A DNA stretch of 64,000 nt from Rikenella microfusus. GTDB taxonomy: Bacteria > Bacteroidota > Bacteroidia > Bacteroidales > Tenuifilaceae. This document shows, one piece after another, positions 27,174 through 36,520 of this stretch (its first letter is position 1; each line of letters starts with the position of its first letter). Location of the stretch: contig DYKO01000012.1 in the NCBI GenBank assembly GCA_020722565.1, positions 28,739 through 92,738 on the forward strand. The letters run 5' to 3'. A program made the translations under genes and the position numbers. The notes below the pieces were generated by a model. It did not search any database. It was not told the DNA's origin and worked only from the letters and a program-made list of their open reading frames with translations.

Positions 27174-28862
27174 ATGGAAGCAATAAAACTACTGATATTT
27201 TTTACAGCGCTTCCACTGATATTGCTATCACAGGATAGGATAACCGGTCTAAATTTTGCCACCCGTTCGGAGGTAATTGCCCGAAATGGTATGGCTTGTA
27301 CAAGTCAGCCACTGGCAACACAGGTGGCTATTGATATACTCAAACAGGGTGGTTCAGCCGTTGACGCCGCCATAGCAGCCAATGCCATGCTTGGGCTTGT
27401 TGAACTCACCGGTAGCGGTATTGGAGTCGATTTGTTTGCTATTGTATGGGATGCTAAAACCAGAAAACTTTACGGGCTCAATGCCAGCGGACGTTCCCCT
27501 AAAACGCTCACTTTGGAGCATTTTAGAGAAAAAGGTATTAAGCGAATACCTGCATTTGGCCCATTGCCAGTATCGGTGCCGGGCTGTGTTGACGGCTGGT
27601 TTGAGCTGCATAAAAAACTTGGGAAACTTTCAATGAAGCAAATTCTTAGCCCAGCCATTGGTTATGCTCGGGAGGGATGTCCTGTATCGGAACTCATAGC
27701 ATACTACTGGCAGCGCAACGCTGAGCGAATCAAACAGTTCGAGGGTTTTGCAGATGTGTTTATGCCTAATGGTAAAGCACCTGCAAAGGGCGAAATTTTC
27801 CGGAATCCTTTCCTTGCCAACACCTATGATTTAATTGCCACTAAGGGACGCAATGAATTTTATAAGGGATCGATAGCCCGTACTATCGATGAATACATGA
27901 AACGCAATGGAGGTTTCCTATCGTACGACGATATGGCCTCGCATAAGTCCGAATGGGTGGATCCGGTTTCAACAACCTACAGGGGTTATGATATCTGGGA
28001 GCTTCCACGCAACGGTCAGGGTATAGCCACTCTACAAATACTCAACATGATGGAGCTATTCGACGTTAAATCGATGGGATTTGGAAGTGCCGATTACATG
28101 CATCTTTTCATTGAGGCCAAAAAACTGGCATTCGAGGATAGAGCCCGCTACTATGCCGATCCGGCATTTGTTGATATTCCCTATCATCAATTGGTATCCA
28201 AGGAGTATTCCGCTGAGCGGGTTAAACTTATTAATCCTAACCGTGCTGCACGCACCTATGATGCCGGAGATTTAAATGTTGGAAATACCATCTACCTAAC
28301 TGTAGCCGATAAGGAGGGCAACATGGTTTCACTAATCCAGAGTAACTATCGGGGAATGGGGTCTGGAATGACCCCCACGGGGTTAGGTTTTGTTCTTCAG
28401 GATAGGGGTGAACTTTTTAGCTTCGAAGATGGACATCCAAATGTTTACGCACCCAGCAAACGACCATTCCACACCATTATCCCCGGGTTTATTACCAAAG
28501 ATGGCCAGCCATGGGTTAGCTTTGGCGTAATGGGGGGTAGCATGCAGCCCCAAGGGCATACCCAAATCATTGTAAATCTTATCGATTTTGGAATGAATTT
28601 ACAGGAGGCCGGCGATGCACCACGAATCATGCACGAGGGCAGTTCAGAGCCTACCGGTGAAAAAATGACCGATGGCGGAACCGTTTACCTTGAATCGGGT
28701 TTTGACTACCAAGAGATAAGAAAACTATTGGCTAAAGGCCATAGAATAGGCTTCAGCCTCGATGGGTAGGGTGGTTACCAGGCAATTCTGTTCGATTCCC
28801 AAAACAGCGTTTACATCGGCGCATCGGAATCGCGAAAGGATGGGCAAGCCGCAGGGTATTAG
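27174..28862 (+). pseudogene. ggt: Gamma-glutamyltranspeptidase interrupted by an in-frame amber codon
   Basis: A secreted GGT-family Ntn hydrolase (signal peptide KLLIFFTALPLILLS). The maturation-threonine region (GNTIYLTVADKEGNMVSLIQSNYRGMGSGM) and late motifs (GGSMQPQGHTQ) are intact. The ORF track stops at TAG 28767-28769 (531 aa), but translation continues in the same frame for exactly 30 more residues: GGYQAILFDSQNSVYIGASE, then SRKDGQAAGY and a TAG at 28860. That is the conserved GGT C-terminus. A single base change (for example TGG to TAG) therefore truncates it. The usual GxGGD motif near residue 84 reads GIGVD, another unusual residue. The product would lack the last beta strands and is likely inactive, unless the amber codon is read through. 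Confidence 0.88.
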
Positions 28863-28896
28863 TAAAAAAGAGGGCAAGTGCGCCCTCTTTTTTACT
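28861..28896. terminator. Bidirectional terminator after ggt
   Basis: A 15-bp perfect stem (AGTAAAAAAGAGGGC / GCCCTCTTTTTTACT). It begins within the distal ggt stop codon, which supports the extended reading frame, and also faces the subtilase remnant. Confidence 0.92.
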
Positions 28897-28915
28897 AAAA
28901 TATGCATTGTAAAGT

Positions 28916-29083
28916 TTACCTGTGTATAATTGGATCGGGTTTACCATCTGGATCATTAAGAACATAACCATTGGTTTTGGGAGCACCAAGTAGAACAACA
29001 CCGCAGGCATGGGGCGATGCCATTGATGTTCCACTCAGGGTTGCGTACTTTCCGCTCTTATTGGTTGAATCTAAACCCAATAT
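28916..29083 (-). pseudogene. Subtilisin-family (S8) protease, C-terminal remnant
   Basis: About 55 codons on the minus strand encode KYATLSGTSMASPHACGVVL and end in DPDGKPDPIIHR and a stop. GTSMASPH is the catalytic-serine signature of subtilases. The rest of the protease (catalytic Asp and His, propeptide, signal peptide) is absent: upstream on the minus strand the sequence loses similarity by about 29090 and runs into the TonB receptor leader. The gene has lost its 5' part and cannot make an active enzyme. The intact terminator 20 bp past its stop codon is a relic of the original transcription unit. Confidence 0.85.
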
Positions 29084-29160
29084 TGTCAAGCATTTAAAAC
29101 TCATTTTTTGGCACATATTTTGAAATTAGAGCAAAAAGTATAAGCAACCCAAGTTAACTT

Positions 29161-31331
29161 ATGAAAGTGAAATACTTTTTTATATCTATTTTTTAACGCT
29201 AATTGCCTATGAGATTTCTGCCCAAAAAACCACTCAGACGGTTAGAGGTATTGTAATGGATAAGAACACAAAGGCAACGCTTTTTGGCGCATCGGTGGTA
29301 ATTCTCAACACGAACCCATAGGTTGGAACGGTAACCGATGAACATGGTAGATTTCATTTCGATAATGTGCCCATTGGTCGAATTAGTCTAAGAGTTAGTT
29401 ATATAGGTTATGCCGATGCAGCGATTTACAATATCAACCTGTTATCGGGTAAAGAACTGGTGCTCAACATGCAGCTTGAAGAAATGGCTATACCCGTTAC
29501 AGAGGTGATAGTAAAAACCAATACCATCCAAGATCACCCTGTTAACAAGTTATTGCTTGTAAGTTCCCGCAACTTTACGGTTGAGGAAACCCAGCGATAT
29601 GCCGGTAGTCGTGGCGATGTTGCTCGAATGGCTTCGAATTTTGCAGGCGTTCTAGGAGATGATGATTTCCGAAACGATATCATTATTCGTGGCAATAGCC
29701 CGGTAGGGTTTAACAGTTTTAAAATTGGTGCCGAGGGGCCAATTTCACGTTCAAATGGTTCATCGTTTTTAATTAATTACAGGTATTCAACACTAGGCCT
29801 ATTCGAAAAATTGGGGATGAATTTTGGAACAATCGGAATTCCCTATTATCAGGATTTATCGTTTAAGCTTAACTTCCCAAAAACCCGAGTTGGCAATATA
29901 TCAGTTTTTGGCCTTAGTGGTATAAGCGATATTCAGCTGTGGGACAGTAAGCGCGATACAATTAAAGATAACATTGATTTTTATGGTGGTGAGGGATTCG
30001 ATCTTACCAATGGATCCGATTTGGGAGTTGTCGGCTTTAATCATTTCTACATTATAAACCCATCAACATATACACGCCTTACGCTCTCGTATCATGCCCA
30101 CAGATATGAATCCATTCTGGACTCACTTTCCAAGGATTTAGCATCAAAATACCCTTTCTATCGCAACGATTTTATTGATAATGCGCTATTTACCAGCCTA
30201 TACGTTAATCATAGGTTTAACTCAAAAAGTACATTGCGCATTGGCGCAATTGTCCGTAGGATGGGCTACAATTTTGCCGATAGTGTATATAAGGTTTTAG
30301 ATGATAGATTTTTTGTAATCCGAAACGATAAAGGGAATACATGGCTCTATCAACCCTATGCTAACTGGCAGATTAAACCGACAAACAACCTTTCCCTTAA
30401 CGTATGACTGGACTATATGTATTTTGCTCTAAACCAAAACCGCTCACTTAAGCCTCGCATAGCCCTGCGCTGGGGACTAAATGCCATTAGCGCAGTAAGC
30501 CTTGGTTACGAGTTACACAGTCAGGTTGTTTCTCTTCCTTTAGTTCTAGGCAGGGTTCGATTACCCGATAATACCTACATTCAACCCAATGCCAATCTTG
30601 GATTTATCCGTAGCCATCACTTTGTGGTTAGCTACGTTTGGCTATTGACAGCGAATACACGCCTTAAGGCAGAGGCATATTACCAACGAATTTTTGATGC
30701 TGCAGTTGATGCATCTGCTAATAATTCATACTCAATTCTAAATCAGGGAGCGAGTTTCTACAATGAAATACCTAATTATATTAAAAGCGCTGGTACCGAT
30801 AACAACTGGGGTGTTGAACTTACCATGGAACGATTCCTTACCAAGGGCCTATACTTCCTCATAACCATGTCGATATTTGAGTCTCAGTATCGCGGCAGCG
30901 ATGGAATCCTTCATAACACGGCATTTAACCAGCAACATATAACTAATGTACTGATTAGCAAGGAGTTTAACCTTTCAAATAATGAAAAATCACAAAAGTT
31001 CCTGGCAATTGATGCCAAGGTGGTTTATAGTGGGGGTAAACGAGCAACACCCTGGCATGCATGGTATAACCCTGTTACTCAAAAATATGCTAGAATTTAT
31101 GACGATAGTCAGGCTTACTCATTACAACTTAAGGATTTCTTTAAAACCGATTTAAGTATTCGATATAAACTAAATAAAATGGGCTACACACAGGAATGGG
31201 CTATTGAGATTACCAATATGTTCAACAACAAAAATATATTTTCCGAAAAGTTTAACACCTCTACCGGCGAGGGTAAGTACACCTATCAATTAGAAATAAT
31301 GGTGATTCCACAGTATCGAATAATCTTTTAG
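29161..31331 (+). pseudogene. TonB-dependent receptor, multiply disrupted
   Basis: Reading across frames gives a signal peptide (MKVKYFFISIF + LTLIAYEISAQ), a carboxypeptidase-regulatory-like domain (VRGIVMDKNTKATLFGASVV ... GTVTDEHGRFHFDNVPIG), the start of a plug (FAGVLGDDDFRNDIIIRGNSP) and a barrel ending in PQYRIIF. Lesions: a one-base loss in the T run at about 29190-29196 (SIF*); TAG at about 29320 inside NTNP*VGTVTDE; and TGA at 30405-30407 inside SLNV*LDYMYF. The plug appears to be missing between RGNSP and VGFNSFKIGAEGP at about 29703. ORF-track pieces 29367-30407 and 30417-31331 are fragments of this one gene. The product is non-functional. Substrate unknown. Confidence 0.9.
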
Positions 31332-31619
31332 GTGTGATGCAAAGGTGATTTTCATTTCGGAGCTAAAACCAAAAAATGTCCTAAAAACTAAACATTAAGG
31401 TTTAAAAACGCTCTTTAACGTCAAAGTCCCATGATTAATTTTATCGACTTAATAGTTGATAGCTCAATAGAGCCCTGATAATTTTCCTTTCGATTTCCTA
31501 AAAAAATCATCAGTGAATATTCGAGAAATTACAAGTTCGTCTAAAGTCTCAAGGATAACGAAAATTATGCCAGCTATGGCCAAGTAAAATCGTTATACTG
31601 AATAGCCCCCATGGAATTA
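31332..31619. other. Gene-free region downstream of the receptor pseudogene
   Basis: About 290 bp without a credible ORF, repeat or RNA gene. No clear terminator is visible for either convergent gene. Confidence 0.45.
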
Positions 31620-33638
31620 CTAGTTATATAAAGGCAGATATGAATATTTTTTTGAATATTCCATCATTTGCTCAACGTAGCTACTGGGGTACTCAACTTT
31701 GGCATCAACTACACTATCACCTTGAATAATCGGGACAATAAGCGGATTAACAAATCCGCCGTAGGGTGCAATGTTTAACTTAGCAAACCTTTCGAGAAGC
31801 TGTTTGTGTAAATCATAATCAACTTTAACGGCATAGGTTTCAACCAAAGATTTTCCTGCCTCAAAATCACCTGTTGATTTTACGCGTTGGATTTCCCTAA
31901 GTAATTGGCCAAAAAGTTGACGTAACTTCTCATAATCGTTAACCACAAAGTAAGTTTTACCCTCTCGCTCCATACGCTCAATTATGTTATCTGCCCTACC
32001 CTGTTCATAACACCATTTTGCTATAAGTTGACGGTTACGCATATGGGCTTGTTCTATGTTCTTGCCCAACTCAACACGTGTGAGCTGAGTCATCAGTCCA
32101 TTTCGTATATAATTAGAGTACTGAACTCTAGCCACATCAAGGCTAGGCATTAGTCCTAGTTCCACCATTTTGGGATCCATAATGTAGTAAAGCGCAAATA
32201 AATCGGCACGAGCTTCTTCGAGTGGCGATCCGTAATTCTTGAGTTCATCGCCCTTAACCCCCTCAGCCAACTGTCCGGAACCATGTCCAAGACACTCGTG
32301 CAGATCGGTATGGATGCTACTGGCCAGATAACCATACCTCTTATTTAAATCCACCTCTTCCTCGGACCAGGCAAATTCTTCAAGAAAGCCATTGCCAAGG
32401 GCAGCCTGATCGTAGGCATAGGTAATATTATCCATAGTAACCGATTTGGAACCATGAACCTTTCTAATCCAGTCGGCATTGGGTAGGTTTATACCTATGG
32501 GAGTTGAGGGATAGCAATCGCCCCCAAGCTGGGCAACAGTTATAACCTTTGCCGTAACTCCCCGAACCTCCTTTTTCTTGAACCTATCATCAATAGGTGA
32601 ATGATCCTCGAACCACTGAGCATTATTACTAATGATACGAGTTCGGCGAGTTGCTTCCTCATCACGGAAGTTAACCACCGATTCCCAGCTAGCTTTGTAA
32701 CCTAATGGATCGCCATAGGTTTCGATAAAACCATTTACAAAATCGACCCTTGATTGCAAATCGTTTACCCATAAAATATTGTACTCATCAAACTTTCTTA
32801 AATCGCCTGTTTTGTAGTACTCAATCAATTTTTCAATGATTTTTTGTTGCTGCTCGTTTTCGGCAAGAGCTGCTGCCTTTTCAAGCAAAAAAACAATTCG
32901 CTCTATTGCTTTACCATACATGCCACCGATGCACCATACCTTTTCAAACAATTTGCCATTTTCTTTAACTAACTTCGAATTTAGACCATAAGAAATTGGC
33001 GTTGAATCGGTTGGATTAGCCATATCTGCATAAAAACGCTCGGCCTCAATCTGAGTAACCCCTTCGTAATAGTTGCAAGCCGATTGAACAACCATGTCAA
33101 TACCTGCATCCTGATTCACCCGTTTAGGTGCAATAGTAGGATCAACTATAATAGGTATATAAATTTCCTTTATGCGCTCTTTCCCGCCTAATAGGCTGCT
33201 AAAAAATTTATCGGGGGTAAGGTTTATGAGTTCTGTTAGGTATTCGGTGCTGAAACCGGGTAATATCTTATCGCTTGAGTAGTGGTGATGAATGCCATTG
33301 GAAAACCACACCCGTTTCAAGTAAATCATAAATTGCTCCCACTGCTCACCGCTTCGTTCACCTGTGTATCCGGAATATATTCCCTCAATTATCGAACGGA
33401 TTGCAAGATTATGCTTATAGTTCTGATCCCAAATAATATCGCGACCGCACTTGGCAGCTTCGCTTAAGTAGTATATCAGCACGCGTTGCTGCGGCGATAG
33501 CTGTTCAAAGCCAGGGATCCGGTAACGCATTATACGTATATCAGCAAACTGATCGATTTGCCACTTAAAATCATCCTCCTTATCCTTGCAGCCATGCAGA
33601 GCCAATGTAACCATTAGTAATGTCATTATTTGTTGCAT
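31620..33638 (-). CDS. Dipeptidyl peptidase III lipoprotein (M49)
   Basis: A 672-residue M49 metallopeptidase that removes dipeptides from peptide N-termini. The zinc motif is HECLGHGSGQL (HExxGH, as in DPP III), with the second ligand region EEARADLFALYYIMDP about 50 residues later. The N-terminus is a lipoprotein signal with lipobox LALHGC, so it is exported and lipid-anchored, unlike cytosolic eukaryotic DPP III. It is transcribed just after a secreted protein of unknown function (11-bp gap), and the two are probably co-expressed. It likely acts in peptide use from protein-rich material. Confidence 0.93.
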   Translation of the reverse strand: MQQIMTLLMVTLALHGCKDKEDDFKWQIDQFADIRIMRYRIPGFEQLSPQQRVLIYYLSEAAKCGRDIIWDQNYKHNLAIRSIIEGIYSGYTGERSGEQWEQFMIYLKRVWFSNGIHHHYSSDKILPGFSTEYLTELINLTPDKFFSSLLGGKERIKEIYIPIIVDPTIAPKRVNQDAGIDMVVQSACNYYEGVTQIEAERFYADMANPTDSTPISYGLNSKLVKENGKLFEKVWCIGGMYGKAIERIVFLLEKAAALAENEQQQKIIEKLIEYYKTGDLRKFDEYNILWVNDLQSRVDFVNGFIETYGDPLGYKASWESVVNFRDEEATRRTRIISNNAQWFEDHSPIDDRFKKKEVRGVTAKVITVAQLGGDCYPSTPIGINLPNADWIRKVHGSKSVTMDNITYAYDQAALGNGFLEEFAWSEEEVDLNKRYGYLASSIHTDLHECLGHGSGQLAEGVKGDELKNYGSPLEEARADLFALYYIMDPKMVELGLMPSLDVARVQYSNYIRNGLMTQLTRVELGKNIEQAHMRNRQLIAKWCYEQGRADNIIERMEREGKTYFVVNDYEKLRQLFGQLLREIQRVKSTGDFEAGKSLVETYAVKVDYDLHKQLLERFAKLNIAPYGGFVNPLIVPIIQGDSVVDAKVEYPSSYVEQMMEYSKKYSYLPLYN

Positions 33639-33649
33639 TTTAAACAGTT

Positions 33650-34555
33650 TTATTCCTTGATAGTTGAGGGGCGATATAAAAATCCGGGGTCCTTGATTTC
33701 CTCGGGAGCCCAGGTGGGTTTAGCTTTTGGACGATTCGGATTTCGTAAGTCGAGATCTCTAACATACATCCATTTTATTCCATCAAACTTAAATCCATCG
33801 AATGAACCATCGGGACCGTAGTACTGAAAATCTCCTGTAAATTCAGGACTCGACGGTGATAGATGGTCAAATACCAGCATTTTTCTATCATCAAGAAACT
33901 TTAGCACTATTGATGCTCTGGTATTAAATTCAAATACTATGCGTGAAAGGTTATATTTACCATCTACATTAAAAATGGGGAAACCGAAAATTGGGTTATC
34001 GTCATTATCAAAAGTTAGCACCTCTACTATTTTCTTTGATGTAAATAAATTGTTGAAATCGAACCCAAGAAGTAAGTAAACTTTTTGTCCCCCAACGGTA
34101 AACTCGGTAAGTTGATAGTAAAGGGCAGCCATCCAGATATTGGCGTTTAACTGTTCGTTTTTCGGGTCTTTTATCTTGTCCCTTCCATCCCTAAGCTCCA
34201 CAAGTTTTATTTTATTAGACCCAGTTTTAACCTGCATCAATCCAAAATAGTTTTGATATCCTCCAGGCTGTGGTATATTCCATGTAAAAATCCTAAACTT
34301 GTCATCGGATGACCGCAGCTTTCCAATGTACAGCGAATCAAATGGGTAGCTATACGAATCCCTATGGCCCAAGACTATTTTTAGTGAATCGTAAAAAATC
34401 GTATTTAACGAATCGCGGCGGGAATAAGATGTTTCTGATTGAATTCTTTTAAAAAGATCATCTAAAACCTTTTCTTCGAACAAATTGACACTCTGAGCAA
34501 ACAATAGATGTGAAAGACCAAAAAGAAACCCCATCAACCCAATACGCCTTACCAT
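33650..34555 (-). CDS. Secreted conserved hypothetical protein (301 aa)
   Basis: An exported protein with signal peptide MVRRIGLMGFLFGLSHLLFAQ and no other membrane segment. It is rich in aromatic residues and beta-type patterns (FRIFTWNIPQPGGYQNYFGLMQVK, YLLLGFDFNNLFTSKKIVEVLTF, GDFQYYGPDGSFDGFKFDG), which suggests a beta-sandwich or barrel in the periplasm. I recall similar unnamed proteins only from Bacteroidota. It lies between a class III aminotransferase (12-bp gap upstream) and DPP III (11-bp gap downstream) on the same strand, so the three may form an operon. Function unknown. Confidence 0.75.
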   Translation of the reverse strand: MVRRIGLMGFLFGLSHLLFAQSVNLFEEKVLDDLFKRIQSETSYSRRDSLNTIFYDSLKIVLGHRDSYSYPFDSLYIGKLRSSDDKFRIFTWNIPQPGGYQNYFGLMQVKTGSNKIKLVELRDGRDKIKDPKNEQLNANIWMAALYYQLTEFTVGGQKVYLLLGFDFNNLFTSKKIVEVLTFDNDDNPIFGFPIFNVDGKYNLSRIVFEFNTRASIVLKFLDDRKMLVFDHLSPSSPEFTGDFQYYGPDGSFDGFKFDGIKWMYVRDLDLRNPNRPKAKPTWAPEEIKDPGFLYRPSTIKE

Positions 34556-34567
34556 ACTAAAAAAATG

Positions 34568-35758
34568 TTACGAAATGCTGTTTAAACCCTCTAAAATTAA
34601 ACCTGCGGCGGTACGGCACTCCTCCTCAGTAATGGTGAGCGGAGGGGCAATGCGAACCGCAGTATTGCAGAACAAAAACCAGTCCACAATAAAACCGTGA
34701 GCTAAACCAAAATCGATAAGTGCTTTTACCCTATCATAGGAGCCCAGTTCAACTGCAATCATTAGTCCTGCCTGCCTTATTTCCAATACTTTAGGATGAT
34801 TTTTAAGAACATCAACAAAGATTTTACCCTTTGCATTTACAGTTTGAACTAAGTTGTTACTTTGTAAATACTTAAGCGAAGCCAGCGCTGCAGCGCATGA
34901 AACCGGGTGTCCACCAAAAGTTGTAATGTGTCCCAAAATTGGATTTTGGGTTAATGAGTCCATAATGGCTTTTGACGATATAAAGGCACCAAGTGGCATT
35001 CCCCCACCCAGTGCTTTTGCCAGCAAAAGAATATCAGGGATAATTCCAAATTGCTCAAAAGCAAATAGGGTTCCTGTGCGCCCCATTCCGGTTTGAATCT
35101 CATCAAAAATTAGAAGCGCTCCTGTTTCCGAACATCTATCCCTTAGCGCACGGATGTATTCCACATCGGGAATGCGAATGCCGGCTTCGCCTTGAATGGG
35201 CTCAATTACCACACATGCGGTTTTGGTTGTAATTCTATCTAACTCATCCTTATTATTAAAGGTAAGAAAACTTATATCGGGTAGCAAAGGCCGAAAATTT
35301 CGTTTTTGCTCTTCAAATCCCATAATACTAAGTGCCCCATGAGTGCTGCCATGGTAAGCATTTTTATAGGCGATAATTTCGGCACGCCCAGTGTGGCGTT
35401 TTGCTAATTTTAGTGCACCTTCAACCGCTTCGCTACCGGAGTTAACAAAGTAAACCGAGTACAGCTGCTGTGGTAACAACCGCACCAGCTCGGCGGCGAG
35501 TTCGACCTGTGGTTTTTGAACAAACTCGCCATAAACCATTAAATGCATGTAATCAGCAGCCTGTCCCTGAACAGCACTAACTACTTCAGGGTTTCCATGT
35601 CCAACATTGCTCACCGAGATACCCGAAATCAAGTCGAAATACTTTTCTCCTTTCGGCCCAAATAGAAAAACCCCTTGCGCTTTAGATATTTCGAGCATAA
35701 GGGGGGAATCAGAAGTTTGGGCAACATGCTCGCGAAAGAGCTGCCTAAGATTAGTCAT
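34568..35758 (-). CDS. Class III PLP aminotransferase (acetylornithine/ornithine type)
   Basis: A 396-residue class III aminotransferase. The motifs are FVNSGSEAVEGALKLAKRHTGR (PLP phosphate region), IFDEIQTGMGRTG (Asp that contacts the pyridine nitrogen) and LLAKALGGGMPLGAF (PLP lysine). Family members transfer amino groups from omega-amines such as acetylornithine, ornithine or 4-aminobutyrate. No arginine biosynthesis genes are nearby, so the substrate is open. The start is 4 bp downstream of the LytTR regulator stop codon, so the two are probably co-transcribed. Confidence 0.87.
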   Translation of the reverse strand: MTNLRQLFREHVAQTSDSPLMLEISKAQGVFLFGPKGEKYFDLISGISVSNVGHGNPEVVSAVQGQAADYMHLMVYGEFVQKPQVELAAELVRLLPQQLYSVYFVNSGSEAVEGALKLAKRHTGRAEIIAYKNAYHGSTHGALSIMGFEEQKRNFRPLLPDISFLTFNNKDELDRITTKTACVVIEPIQGEAGIRIPDVEYIRALRDRCSETGALLIFDEIQTGMGRTGTLFAFEQFGIIPDILLLAKALGGGMPLGAFISSKAIMDSLTQNPILGHITTFGGHPVSCAAALASLKYLQSNNLVQTVNAKGKIFVDVLKNHPKVLEIRQAGLMIAVELGSYDRVKALIDFGLAHGFIVDWFLFCNTAVRIAPPLTITEEECRTAAGLILEGLNSIS

Positions 35759-35762
35759 TTAT

Positions 35763-36476
35763 CTACTTGTTTACTATCAGGTTTAACTCATTAATTAGCG
35801 TTTCACGATACGATTTACCTATAGGGATTGTTTTCCGTCCCTCAGTGCTACGCATGGTAATAACATTATCCTCAATACTATCAATTTTACCAATATTTAC
35901 TATAAAAGAGCGGTGCACACGTTTAAATCTAACGCTAGGTAGTTGATTTTCAATTGATTTCATGGTAAGATGTATGGTAAATCGCTCGTTCACTGTTGAT
36001 ATAATCACATAGTTTTCCATGGCCTCAATCCAAAGAATATCTCCATACCTTACCCTAACAAGCGAGTTATTCTTCTTGATGAAAATTTCACGGTCATCAT
36101 CAAATGGGGAACGCAAAGAGTTATACCTTTCATAGGCTCGGGAAACGGCCTTTAAAAAACGGGGAAAGGTAATAGGCTTGAGTAAGTAATCGGTTACGCT
36201 ATACTCAAATGCCTGAAGGGCATACTTGTCTTTTGATGAAACTATAATGACCTGTGGTTTTGTTGAACTGGTCTCCATAAAATCAATGCCTGACATTTCG
36301 GGCATTTCAATGTCAAGAAACACGAGGTTTACATCGTTTTGTGGATTTTGCAAAAAACTAAGAGCCTGAACGGGATTGGAAAAAGACTGAATAAGGTTTA
36401 CAAAATCCACTCTTGTTGCATAGTCCTCGATTAATCGTCTCGACATTTCGTCGTCATCAACAAGTATGCAGTTCAT
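35763..36476 (-). CDS. LytTR-family response regulator
   Basis: A 237-residue two-domain regulator. The receiver domain has CILVDDDEMSRR (acidic pair), LVFLDIEMPEMSG (phospho-acceptor Asp), VIIVSSKDKY and the lysine in DYLLKPI. The C-terminal LytTR DNA-binding domain reads FIKKNNSLVRVRYGDILWIEAMENYVII and RVHRSFIVNIGKIDSIE. Members usually pair with a LytS/YehU-type membrane kinase; none is encoded in this window, so it is an orphan here. It shares a transcript with the class III aminotransferase downstream. Targets are not predictable from sequence. Confidence 0.92.
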   Translation of the reverse strand: MNCILVDDDEMSRRLIEDYATRVDFVNLIQSFSNPVQALSFLQNPQNDVNLVFLDIEMPEMSGIDFMETSSTKPQVIIVSSKDKYALQAFEYSVTDYLLKPITFPRFLKAVSRAYERYNSLRSPFDDDREIFIKKNNSLVRVRYGDILWIEAMENYVIISTVNERFTIHLTMKSIENQLPSVRFKRVHRSFIVNIGKIDSIEDNVITMRSTEGRKTIPIGKSYRETLINELNLIVNK

Positions 36477-36520
36477 AAAATTAGTATTTGGTTGATTTTT
36501 ATGTTACGAATTTACATAAT

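Noticed and set aside
28767-28769. TAG as a programmed read-through or pyrrolysine codon in ggt
   Set aside because: No read-through signal or pyrrolysine machinery is visible, and neighbouring genes carry unrelated disabling mutations, so decay is simpler. It stays testable by proteomics.
30405-30407. TGA in the TonB receptor as recoded selenocysteine or tryptophan
   Set aside because: Other genes here use TGA as a normal stop, and the same pseudogene has a frameshift and another nonsense codon.
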